DNA of 64,000 bases, from NCBI GenBank assembly GCA_027886185.1, contig WOAB01000869.1, forward strand, positions 248,001-312,000, written 5' to 3'. The notes beneath the pieces were generated by a model. The model saw only the letters and a program-made list of their open reading frames with translations. It was not told where the DNA came from and did not search any database. The DNA comes from Rheum nobile. Taxonomy: Eukaryota; Streptophyta; Magnoliopsida; Caryophyllales; Polygonaceae. Every line of letters starts with the position of its first letter. Positions within the stretch are counted from its first letter, which is position 1. This document shows, piece after piece, positions 1 through 9,659 of the stretch. The translations under genes were made by a program, and so were the position numbers.

Positions 1-296
1 CAATGGTGTCAAAAATCGAAGGAGGTTTACATGTTGGAGACATTCTTATGGAGACTGTTTACGATAAGATATACGAGTCTGCTGAGAAACGCCAAGCTGG
101 AGCTGGCGCCCTCATCTGGCAGCTGCTGGTCGAAGGGATGGAGGAATACAGCGATCGGTTTTCCCTTGTGGCTTGGGAGCATCCTTACACGTACAAGATC
201 ATTCTAGAACAGTCATGCAGGCTAAGAATTGTGTCTATGAAAAGCAAAGGGAATCAAAAGCTAAGCCCAAAAGATCCTTGCTTTGGCATACTATAG
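1..296 (+). CDS. endo-beta-1,4-mannanase (GH5), C-terminal part, cut by window edge
   Basis: The reading frame is open from the window edge and stops at 294-296. The peptide has the signature of the last exon of plant GH5 mannan endo-1,4-beta-mannosidases: VYDKIYESAEKRQAGAGALI, then WQLLVEGMEEYSDRF, then a YK-IILEQSCRLR tail. In this family the enzyme is secreted and cuts mannan backbones in the cell wall; the active-site glutamates lie upstream and are outside the window. The part after the SCRLR motif (about 24 residues) is longer than I recall for family members and low in complexity. The ATG at position 3 is probably internal and not the true start. The gene is convergent with the wax synthase gene, with about 270 bp between the stop codons. 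The family call rests on motif memory, not on a search. Confidence 0.62.
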   Translation, partial: MVSKIEGGLHVGDILMETVYDKIYESAEKRQAGAGALIWQLLVEGMEEYSDRFSLVAWEHPYTYKIILEQSCRLRIVSMKSKGNQKLSPKDPCFGIL

Positions 297-567
297 CATC
301 CTTGTAAAGATGTGTTATGCTGGTTGTATACTTGTATGTAAGGGTTAGATCAAATTGCTTGTTCTTCTTTCAGTTGATTCTTTGTTGTATTATATATTCA
401 TTATTCATCAAACATGAAACATGATGAGAATCTTCAAACATCGTGTTAGACTTTTTACTTGTTATAAAAGTAGCACTACTATTAAAATGCAAATCCAGTG
501 TCTTTTTGAAAAGATCAAGGTACACCATGAGCTCTCTCAAACTTCTCAGCCGACCAAATCCAGTAAA
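297..567. other. convergent intergenic spacer (3' UTRs)
   Basis: AT-rich spacer between two convergent stop codons. It presumably holds the 3' UTRs of both genes. No other gene was seen. Confidence 0.6.
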
Positions 568-1635
568 CTAATCAAAACGAGTAATCGCTCTGCTGACGTT
601 TCTAAAGAAGGCTCCCACGGCAGCGTACTCCTGAAGCGCCCTCTGGTCGGACTTGAACCTCAGCATCGGCGGCAGGAACAACCAGAACCCGGTTGCTATC
701 ACAAAGGTGGCTGTGGCAGCCCCAGAGAGCACCCTGGGCGGGCTCCACGTGCCTCCGAGCTCCCTCTTGGCGACGATCTCCAAGCACAGGCACGCGCCGT
801 GGAGGAGGAAGAAGGCGGTGACCTCGAACGTGGGCCGCACGCGGCCAAGGTAATAGAAGATGAGCTCGTGCATGGCGGCGGAGACCACGAAGGTGGAGAG
901 GACGGCGAGGAGCGCGGCGCGGTCTCGGCCCAGCAGGCGCGTGGAGAGATCCAAGACGGGGTGGTAGACGGTGGGGCGGAGGATTGCGGTGACCATGAGG
1001 TTCCATCTCTTGCCCCAGAAGTCCTGCAAGGAGGAAGAGAGCAGGGGCTCGTTGAACTGGGCTTCTAGCTCAATCCCCAGGGAGATCCTGGCAATGGCGG
1101 CCACCGCGGCCAGGATGAGCTCCAGCATGAAGTAGATGTGGAAGAAGTAGATCACCCAGACGACATTGGGGTGGATTTTGTCCCCGTAGTCGTACACTTT
1201 GACGATGAGTCCCAAAAGGGCTCCCTTTACGAGGTAATTGAGAGGTGGGTGGGGTTTGTTTGGGGTGATCTGAGATGGGTCTTGGTTGGTTTGGCGATTG
1301 CTATGAGGAGGGTGGTGTCGGAGCTTGATGGGCAAGCAGGCGAAGGCGATGAACTTGGGGAGGGGGAGGGAGCAGAGTGGGCCCCTCCCGAAGGAGAAGA
1401 GGAGGAGTTTGAAGTTGGCGAGCCAGGAGACGAAGAAGGAGGTGGTGCCGGTGAGGTGGACGGAGGTGAGGTTGAGGGGGAGGAGGAGGAAGAGGACCAC
1501 CACCGGGAGAGTCAATGCCAGCCTGAGGAGGCCGGCTCTGGTGCTCCTGGAGAGTAGATAGCAGTAGCAAAGGGAGATGACGACTGAGATCCATACCATC
1601 ACAAACTTGTTCAATTCATCCTTTGCTAATTCCAT
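568..1635 (-). CDS. MBOAT wax synthase / long-chain-alcohol O-fatty-acyltransferase
   Basis: Intronless 355-aa membrane protein, the usual length and exon structure of the plant wax synthase (WSD/WS, jojoba type) family. These ER enzymes join fatty acyl-CoA to long-chain alcohols, or to sterols in the ASAT1 branch. Hydrophobic segments run through residues 10-30, 38-58, 65-82, 135-148, 157-183, 241-262 and 271-290. The hallmark DFWGKRWN block is at 205-212 and the conserved MBOAT histidine at H256 within SAAMHEL, followed by a hydrophobic segment ending FLLHG. The start gives the N-terminal segment expected for the family. Coding DNA is GC-rich compared with the flanks. A Mutator-like element begins only about 200 bp upstream of the ATG, so the promoter may be short or altered. 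Which alcohol or sterol is used cannot be told. Confidence 0.88.
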   Translation of the reverse strand: MELAKDELNKFVMVWISVVISLCYCYLLSRSTRAGLLRLALTLPVVVLFLLLPLNLTSVHLTGTTSFFVSWLANFKLLLFSFGRGPLCSLPLPKFIAFACLPIKLRHHPPHSNRQTNQDPSQITPNKPHPPLNYLVKGALLGLIVKVYDYGDKIHPNVVWVIYFFHIYFMLELILAAVAAIARISLGIELEAQFNEPLLSSSLQDFWGKRWNLMVTAILRPTVYHPVLDLSTRLLGRDRAALLAVLSTFVVSAAMHELIFYYLGRVRPTFEVTAFFLLHGACLCLEIVAKRELGGTWSPPRVLSGAATATFVIATGFWLFLPPMLRFKSDQRALQEYAAVGAFFRNVSRAITRFD

Positions 1636-1832
1636 CTCTCTTTATCGATCCTTTGTGTTTTCTGATTGTTGGTTGGAATTGGGGTATGGAGCTTGGTTGA
1701 AGTAAATTAAAGCAGAGCGCAGCAGAAGAGGAAAGGTGTGATTTGTAGACTAGTCAAACAGAATTGAATCAGGTGTGATTAGCCAGGTGACGCAATTGGT
1801 GGTTGGTTTCCGTTTGGTGAATGAGCGCGTCC

Positions 1833-1841
1833 CTCTTTATT
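1833..1841. repeat. 9-bp target site duplication, left copy (MULE)
   Basis: CTCTTTATT, identical to 4457-4465 on the other side of the element. Confidence 0.85.
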
Positions 1842-2979
1842 CAGGCCGGCTCTTCTGGAGTAACACATATTGTGTGCCTCTAATAATCTAATGCACGTGT
1901 AATCACATTTTCTCTATTTTTCCATTAAAAAGAAATTAACAAAAACATTAACTCATATAGGAAAAAAAGAAGGCACAAAAATAGGAAATAAATTGGGTTG
2001 GTGGTTCGTGAATGAGAACTGGAGAGGAATTTTGCTAAAAAAAAAAACAGAGAACTGGAGAGGAAGAGACGAAGAGGTTGCTAGCTCGATGGTGGTCGAC
2101 GACGCCGGTGGTGAGAGGCTCGATGGTAGTGAGAGGCTCGTTGGCGATCGACGATTCATGCGGTATAAGGTTGAAGGCGGTGGTGTTCTGTTCGTGGATG
2201 AGGATGAAAGAGGCGGCTAGAGGGCAACATAAGTTTCGCTTGGAGGAGATGAGGCGGCGGTCTACTGGTGGATACGAGGCGGCGACATGGTGGAGGGAGA
2301 AATCAGGTACGAATTTAGGATTAGTTTAATTGATTTTGATTGATTTTTATGGATTTCAAATTTTAGGGTTTAGTTTAATTTGGGGGTTTTGAATTTTGGA
2401 TTTAATTTCAATTGTTTCCATTATCATTGATATCCTCTTCTCCATCAAATATCTCTATTGTCTGATTTGGGGGTTTAGTTCAATTTGGGGTTTTGAATTT
2501 TGGGTTTAGGGTCAATTTGGGAGTTCTGATTTGTACGTATTTCTTTGTCTAAATTGCATTAACTATTGAAAATGTACTGCTAATGCTTAGCCAAATATAT
2601 CTAGTCGTTTCAACCAACTGATTGGCAGTGCCGATTTTGTGTGTGTGAAGAAAGCATACCCTTCTTATTCTTACTTTTGTTGGGATAAATCTTATAATGT
2701 ACAGGTTTGTACAATGGAGAAGCTTTAAATTCAAAGAGTAATTTGACTAGTATTGACTAGTGACAATGTCTTGAACGAATTAGTAGAGTGGCTCTGTGCA
2801 CATGTATGTACAATGAACAAATTGGTTGTTATGTTGAAAATGTACTGCTAAGATATTTCTTTCAATTTACTCAGAAAATGACACTAATATACATGCTTGA
2901 ATTCAATTTGGAGGGTTTAGAAATGTCAAAGCTTAATTGATTTTTCTTTTCCTTAATTGAGTACTGATGGAAATGTCAA

Positions 2980-3054
2980 AGCCTATTAGCTCAAATGGTA
3001 GAGCGGTGTGTATAGTTTATACACATAGATGTGGGTTCAAATCCCACATAGGCT
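2980..3054 (+). tRNA. tRNA-like sequence inside the MULE (probably a pseudo-tRNA)
   Basis: A cloverleaf can be drawn. The acceptor stem AGCCTAT pairs fully with ATAGGCT, the D arm is GCTC-AAATGGTA-GAGC, and the T arm is GTGGG-TTCAAAT-CCCAC with a normal internal promoter B box. The anticodon region, GTGTATAGTTTATACAC, forms a good hairpin, but no register gives both a U at position 33 and a normal variable loop, so the anticodon is not assignable. A T-rich stretch (TTTTCTTCTT) follows. It is either a degenerate tRNA gene or a tRNA-derived head of a retroposon. Confidence 0.45.
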
Positions 3055-3136
3055 TCATAATTTTCTTCTTGTCCCCTGAGTTTAATAGAAACTGAAAACC
3101 AATTGCTCAATATGTATGCACAATAGTACAAGCTCT

Positions 3137-3981
3137 TGTTGGTGATTTTAGTGTCGGTGCCATTTAGTGTGATCGAGATTCATACGACACTATAAGATCT
3201 CACTTAGCTACATCACGGGTTTGGAGGTGTGGAGTACACACTCGTGTAAGCATACTTGAGATTCTGAGGGAGACATTAAGGATATGTGACGTTTCCCATA
3301 TGGGAACAGTGCATTAGAGAGGTTAAATGAGTCTTTAAGACATATCGACGTTATGTAAGGTTGATCGTTCCTTGAAGGGATCAGTCGTTCCCTAGGTGGG
3401 AACGTCAAGTTCCCTGAGACATGGTTAAGTTCCAGCACGTGATAAATGTGTTGTAACCGCCTTGGTAACCGTCATAATAACCGTCTCTTAACTATCTTAA
3501 ATCAGTTGATAACTGATAGAAGTAGTTGGATATTCTTGGAAACGGTTGGTGGCAGTTGGAACGGTTGGTAACCGTTTGTAACCGCTGGTAACTGTCGTAA
3601 CCGTTCCTTGTAACCGCCTGAAAGCCTATATAAAGGCATTTCAGAGATAGTGTTGGGTGATCAGAAATTACACACGATTTGTCTATCTGAATTAAAGCCA
3701 TACATCATCAATACATGAACATAGTTTAGTTCTCATCATAGCCTTGAAGAGAACTAGAGGATTTGTCTTATCTCACTTCAGATTTTGCGGATTCCCTAAG
3801 GCTTAGTAAGGGGCAAAATTTTGATTTCGGAAAGTCTCACGATTCAAATCTTATTCGAGTTACAGCGTTTATTGATCGTTCCCTATTGAAGCCGAAGTCA
3901 ACATCAAGAGAAGATCAAGACTTATAAGGAACAGTCGCCTCAACCTACATTGTTCCTTACTCAGAATACAAAGTTCTTACA
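3137..3981 (+). mobile_element. probable solo LTR (copia-like) inside the MULE
   Basis: The segment begins TGTTGG and ends TTCTTACA, and carries a TATA-like motif (CTATATAAAGGC at about 3627). It is rich in short AACCG / GTAACCG repeats upstream of that motif. The 5 bp before it (GCTCT) and after it (TCTCT) match at 4 of 5 positions, as an old target duplication would. No internal retrotransposon coding sequence is present, hence solo LTR. The boundaries are inferred. Confidence 0.5.
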
Positions 3982-4456
3982 TCTCTACCTCTAATGGCAG
4001 CAAATGTAAACCAAAGTATTGTGGCCGTAGCCTGTGGGCATAAATAAGGTTAGGAGAGATTGCTATCAATCAAATCTCTAAGTCAGAAGTATTTTGGCTA
4101 CGACCTCTAGTTTTGTACTTGTGGTCTATAGTTGCTTAACCCCATTGCAATATTTCGTTGATGGAACGATGAATAGACAGAGCAAAACCCTTGTTACTGA
4201 ACCTCTGGTAATCGTAGAGGATGGGACGGCTCAAAGTAAAAGAAATAAACAAAACAAGGGTTTGTTTAATTTGATGGAAGTTAAAAGATAAATAAGGTAG
4301 TTAATATCTTTTATAATTTTTTTTAATGGAAAAATAGAGAAAATGTGATTACACGTGACATTAGATTATTAGAGGCACATTATTTGCAATATGTCTTGCT
4401 CAGATTATTAGAGGCACATTATTTGCAATATGTCTTGCTCCAGAAGATGCGGCCTG

Positions 4457-4465
4457 CTCTTTATT
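4457..4465. repeat. 9-bp target site duplication, right copy (MULE)
   Basis: CTCTTTATT, identical to 1833-1841. Confidence 0.85.
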
Positions 4466-5029
4466 TGGTTTTTTAAAAATAACATAAGTCGAGAAAGTAA
4501 AGCGTAATAATTCTAATATACTCCATATGAAGATTTCTAACTAGGGGTAACTTGTACCACCACACTCGATCCATATGAAGGTTTCTAAGCCATTGTTGTG
4601 TACGGAACACTTCTAAGCCACACTTTTTTAAAAAAAACTAATAATGTGGTAGATTTCATCTTCATTCATTCACCCTGCACCTGCAGTGCAGACTTCCGAT
4701 TATTAACTAGCTGCCCTCCTCTCATTTAATTCAGCATGCTTTGAAATTTGAAAACAACAAAACAATAGAACATGCAAAACTGTGAATATTTATTCCCAAA
4801 ATATGCTGAAAAATATATAGCCGTGAAATGTTTCAAGATATATAATCAGTCATTCTAAGAAACCATATTAATATTATTCAAAAAAAAGGTTGATTTCAAT
4901 TTAGTGAATATAAGAGTACCTATAAAAGTAATAAAACCGTCAAACCTTTTTAACAAAATTTGGCAAGATTCTAGGAAACTAGACACATTTCTAGCATGCA
5001 ACATACATAAAGCTGATGACCAAAAATGG
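4466..5029. other. intergenic, 3' flank of the minus-strand plastid gene
   Basis: AT-rich, no coding signal. It should include the 3' UTR of the gene that stops at 5030. Confidence 0.5.
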
Positions 5030-6843
5030 TTAACTGCTTCCCCATTTCTTCAGCACGCTGTCTTTAGCAGACACTTCCTCCTTCCTTGCACTTTCAAGAT
5101 CAGCATACATTGATGGAGATACCCTTTTCATTATCTCTGATGTAGCGAGACTCACACTGTTTCTCGCCCCTCGCAACACGAACAATAACGGGTTCACAAA
5201 CGTCGCAAACATCACGTCTCCTTTCGAAACCAGAAGGTACTACACCACAAGTGTAACACAACAGACAATTATGAATCACCAAAAGATTTAACAACTTTTG
5301 AAGAAGAGATTAATTTCACCATACTATTAACTGCAATGTCACAACAGGTCTTACCATGACAGCAATGCCAAGTATAGCTAGGCTTGTTTGCTGTGCTTCT
5401 TGCCAGAAGTGGTCATCGGCGGACCAACCACCCCATCCAAACCAACCTCCCCCGCCAGAGCTGCCTCCTCCACCAGCCTCCTCTTTCTTCTTCTCTTCCT
5501 TATCCCATTTCTCAAACTCACTCTTCTTCCCACTCAGTGCATTTTCTAAGGCCTTCCTTGCTTGTTCCTTGTGCCAATACGTACATCAACCCAAATGCTT
5601 TTAAGCTCAAATGAACGGAGCACCATACGAAGTAAAGAGATATGTACAAAGACTTCCAGTGATATAATTTTTTTAGTCATGCAAGAGAACTGTCATTAAC
5701 ACAAACATCCAAGTTGTAAAATCATAAGAAGAGATAAACTGAAAAAGCACCACAAACATGTCTATACTTTGATTTATTGGTACTCAAGTTCTTCATCAAA
5801 AAAAGGGTCATTTCACAGAACAATGATATATTTACACTAAGTGTAAGCTTCATCTAAAAAACTAAAGCTTTATACATTATTTAACAGTCAATTGAAACTT
5901 ATACCATTTCATTGTCAGTGCAAAGACAATTTTTCCACCTTAAGTGTAACCTTTTCCAAAAAAGACTATTTTTTGGATCACCAGTTCACCACTAACTAAA
6001 CTATCCCTTAAGTCACAATCCACCTCTTATTCAGTTCATATATTTTCATTCTCATTAATCCATTACCAACCTAGCACCTGAGAATCAACATGGGTAACCA
6101 ATATCATAGTATATCATTCTTATTCTTTTTCCCTTCCCTGATATCTACCAAACAACACCTGAAAATACACCATCTTATTTAGGGGTCCATACATCAACTG
6201 ACATGCAAATGCAATGACAGTATACTTTGAGAAAATAATTGAGCAGACCCTTAAGTAAACATAATTCGGCCAGATATGTCCTAGTAGTAAGCATTTCATT
6301 TCTGTTTTAAAAACCTACAATCTCAGCAATGGCACTGAACTGAAATTTGCTATTAGAAGGTACCCAAATCCATCATCATGTGCAGCATTGAGTTCATTTC
6401 CATTAAAAGAAACCCAAACTAGACGGAACAAGAAGAAAGTGTAACTGAATATAAATGAGCTTATAAATTGATTGTGTGCATAAACGTTGAAAACGGACAA
6501 GATTACCCTACTTCCATCGCCCATCGGTAATATCTTGAAGTTCCCAAACAAATTGAAAACAGATGACAATTGAAATTCTCTCGTATCGGAAAAACTGCAG
6601 CAGATTAGAATTTTGAAAAGAGAGCCAAGAGCAAGAAAGAGAATAGGATGAAAAGAATTAGGGGTTTTATTGCTTCATTACCTGTTTACGATTATCCGAG
6701 AATAGACAGACGAATTTGCCATTGCAGCGGAGCAGGGGATTCAAAGAATGAAAGATCTGCGATTGGGAGCACAACGCTGAGCTGGGATGTAACGAGGGGA
6801 GGGTTGATTTGCTTGGGAGGGATAAGTTCAACACTAGAGCCAT
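5030..6843 (-). CDS. plastid-targeted Gly-rich single-pass membrane protein, function unknown
   Basis: Three exons on the minus strand: 6682-6843, 5355-5567 and 5030-5239. All junctions are phase 0 with GT-AG introns, giving 194 aa. The N-terminus (about 50 residues, MALVLNLSLPSKSTLPSLHP...) is rich in Ser and Leu and poor in acidic residues, like a chloroplast transit peptide. Next come a charged helical stretch (EQARKALENALSGKKSEFEK, 55-74), a KEEKKKEE cluster, a Gly-Trp region (GGGGWFGWGGW, 93-103), and one hydrophobic segment near 115-130 that runs across the exon 2/3 junction, followed by NPLLFVLRG. I recognise the general look of a conserved plant plastid protein but cannot name it. The 1.1 kb first intron could hide a further exon, although direct joining keeps the frame. 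Confidence 0.72.
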
Positions 6844-9200
6844 GGTTCTTTCTACTCCTCTTCCTCCCTAACCCGAGCCTGTTCTTGATAGTCAGTGGCT
6901 TCTTTTGGTAATTTTCTCCAATTTCAAGGGCTTTATATCTCACTAGAGAGAAGGAAACGGGTTTGTGGGTTGATGGACTGGCGGTAATGCTGGGCTTTTA
7001 TATGTATTATGGGCTTTGGCATTACGCAATGTTTGTTTACTGAGAAAGGAATATCCGATCAAGAATTTGGTGTCACCTCCTCAAAACCGGTGCTTAATTC
7101 AGATTTATTAAAGGTTCACGTCAAAGAGACATAAGTATCTCAAAGGTTGTAATATTTTACGCAACTTATCCCGTATATAAATGTATCGGTTAAAATTTTA
7201 GATCAAAATATTATAAACCCTTTAGAGAAAATAGTGAAACTTATTTCATATCTTACAAACTCTTGATGTTCATTTCATGTTTTTCTTTCGTATTTCAGAT
7301 CTCCTAAACTTTTGGTACTCAACTTCCACAAGTTCATTGCCTTTTCCATGCGTTCAAATGCTTCTCTAATATGGGGAAAAAAATTATGAAACCAAAGACA
7401 AAACATTGGCATTCCCCGAGTCTCTGATGAACATAAATAATATGTCTAACATATGATACGTATAGATCTGTAGGTGTTGTCAAAAACTATGCCTTGCAAC
7501 GAGGACGTTCGACAATCTCAATTCATTATAATTAGTCTCGTGGAACTACACTGCCATGCTCTATTACCTTAAGCAAGTTGTCAATTTGAGCAAACACTTG
7601 AAACGAAAAACTCAATCAACTTCCACACAAAGACAATAATGTAAAAATTCAAACTAGCAAGGAGTTCATAGAATAGGAATAAGAAAATACAAATGATTAT
7701 TAGAAAGCTGGTGTTACTAATTTAGAGAGTAAATATTTGAGGAAATGGCTCCATGAGCATCACTTCCACTTCCAGCGTATCATGGGCAAGGAGATGACTG
7801 ATTATAAGAGAACAAAGGAAAGGGGAGAACTATGGCACATTATATCCTACAGACTTCATGGCAGTTTCAGTAATACAATTACTATTGATCACTTGGAATC
7901 CTCTTTCTGCAGCAACATAAAACATGAGAACTGAGGGTTGATGAAATCCTAAACCTTTGCTTGATTCCTCCAAACCAATCAATCAACCAAGCAGAAAAAT
8001 ATTAATAGGACAAAGGTAAGGCTTGCCCAGCTGCCTAATATCCCTGCAACCCAACATTCACTGCATAATTCAATGTTGGGATGAAAACCAACTTCAGATT
8101 GCTTCCCATTATTCTCATCAGAGTGGTAAACAACTCCAAAAAACAGAAATCAACATTCAGATAAGAACAAGAAACTAATTGACCTAAAAATGACAAGTTT
8201 AAAAGTTCACTGCTTGTTTGTTTTAGCACTGGTTTTTTCCCGTTGGTTCCCCAGATACGTCCTAAAAGCCAGCACTAAGCATGAGAGACAAGATTTATTA
8301 CAATTGTTCTGTTCCTTCCTGCACTAAACATCTTTCTCCCTTCTTCTCCTTAGCTGTTGCTTTTGCATTGCACTAGGGTTGATGGGGGCAGCAAGTGTGA
8401 AAGGTGAGTGGGAAATCATAAACATGCCGGTCTGTTTAGTTTATCTAGTAGATGGTGGTTGCAAGCATGAATTGTTCTTGTTTCACTCAGACCTTAAGAA
8501 GAAAAAAGGTTGGGAAGGTTTTGGAAGAAGGTAATTGATGGCAAGCTCATTTTGACAAATTTTTTAAGTAGTTTCATGGCTAGTTTGAGAAGGATTGTTC
8601 ATCTTTACATAGGGGACACACAGTGGTTCATACTTCGCAGTTGCCCCTCTACTATTACTAGATAACAGCAAGCTAAACTGCAGCTGTGAACAATGTGTAT
8701 GAGAAATCATGAAATTAAGAACTATGGACAAGTCTATTGCCGAGGAAAAAGAAAATTGGAAGTTCAGATGATGGAATTGTGCAAAATTTTCCACATAACC
8801 ATGTTCTCTTGGCCAGATACATGACTACAGCAAACAAATTGTAGGCATTATTGGATTGTGAATGAGTAGTATTTAAATCAGATCATCTCTAAGGACAACT
8901 CCATCAGAATCTGACAGGAAATTGCCATATTTTGAACAGCAATGTCGAAAATGCCATACTAGACAACCGCAATCATCAGAACAAAGAGTCGAAGTATACA
9001 AGTAGTATCTAGCAAATTTTTCAGAAATGAAAAATCTCAAGCTTCGGAAAGATAATCTCAAGAATATCTATTCAGAAGAGGGGGGGGAAAGTTCAGAATT
9101 GCATACATGTACATCAGCCTTATTCAAATCTGTCAGTGTCTCACATCTCCGGTTGTTCCACAAATCAGCTAGCGAGGAATTGATATCAAGGGAATTGGCC
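6844..9200. other. intergenic, no recognised gene
   Basis: About 2.4 kb with only short unsupported reading frames on both strands. It holds the promoter of the plastid-protein gene at its left end and the 3' flank of the 54-aa gene at its right end. I see no repeats with clear ends and no tRNA. A non-coding transcript cannot be excluded. Confidence 0.5.
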
Positions 9201-9365
9201 TTACATAAACCCCTTGTTGGCAAGCTTTGAGTAAGAAGAAGAGGAAGCGACTCGCTTATTGCGAAACATCATGTATCCAACCGGCAAAACGACTCCGATC
9301 ATCATGATGGTTGCTCCGATCAGGTATCTGAGTGGAGTCGGAGACTGCACCTCTACTAATCTCAT
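9201..9365 (-). CDS. 54-aa single-pass membrane microprotein, function unknown
   Basis: An intronless 55-codon frame with start codon at 9365 and TAA at 9201-9203. The sequence MRLVEVQSPTPLRYLIGA opens it, one hydrophobic helix spans about residues 13-33 and contains TIMMIGVVLPVGYMMF, and then come a basic FRNKR stop-transfer motif and a Ser-rich SSSSYSK tail. The layout (short polar N-terminus, one helix, basic then polar tail) looks like a genuine small membrane protein and not a random frame, and similar short plant proteins are familiar to me, but I cannot name the family. It is divergent from EMC3: the two start codons are 294 bp apart, so they likely share a bidirectional promoter. A longer minus-strand frame over the same bases (9256-9468) is out of frame and looks like a shadow. 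Confidence 0.7.
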   Translation of the reverse strand: MRLVEVQSPTPLRYLIGATIMMIGVVLPVGYMMFRNKRVASSSSYSKLANKGFM

Positions 9366-9659
9366 CTTCGATTTGCCTAGATTTCTTGGTGCGCGAGAAG
9401 GAGAGAGAGATCTGGAACGAAGGAGCAGAGAGAGGCGAAGCCGAAGAGGGATCGACAGAAGACGCCAAGACGGGGATGAGAGAGAAAAAAAAGTAACTTA
9501 CTTATACTAAACGACGCCGTTACAGTTAAAAGTGGAGTCAAAACGCAGAGGACAGAAAGAGTGAAAAAAGAGTGGCGGAGAGAGAGAGGAAAAGCGAAAG
9601 TTCTGCTCAGATACCGGTGACGATCCAATCGCGGCGAGAGAGTGAGATAGGTGGTGGAG
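9366..9659. promoter_or_regulatory. bidirectional promoter region between the 54-aa gene and EMC3
   Basis: 294 bp separate two divergent start codons and must contain both 5' UTRs and core promoters. It is rich in GAGAGA purine tracts (9400-9440, 9580-9650) and has no obvious TATA box, as in many plant housekeeping genes. Function is inferred from geometry. Confidence 0.5.

Larger units (their letters stand above)
1842..4456. mobile_element. Mutator-like element (MULE), non-autonomous, 2.6 kb
   Basis: The two ends are inverted repeats of about 90 bp. Left begins CAGGCCGGCTCTTCTGGAG and the reverse complement of the right end begins CAGGCCGCATCTTCTGGAG; both continue into a shared block with TGCCTCTAATAATCTAATG and GTGTAATCACATTTTCTC. 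The 9-bp direct repeat CTCTTTATT abuts both ends exactly (1833-1841 and 4457-4465), the target-duplication length typical of Mutator elements. The right arm has an extra tandem copy of a 39-bp unit (4363-4401 and 4402-4440). No transposase reading frame is visible. Inside are a GC-rich stretch (2080-2300), two copies of a GGGTTTAG...TTTTGAATTTTGG motif (2368-2512), a tRNA-like sequence and an LTR-like block. The element lies directly upstream of the wax synthase gene. Confidence 0.85.

Noticed and set aside
421..1068. 215-aa plus-strand frame opposite the wax synthase gene
   Set aside because: It is antisense to a well-supported MBOAT protein; its Gly/Glu/Arg-rich sequence comes from the GC-rich opposite strand.
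7737..8229. Short frames at 7737-7934 and 8035-8229 as small genes
   Set aside because: No recognisable motif, no splice context that extends them, and composition like the surrounding spacer.
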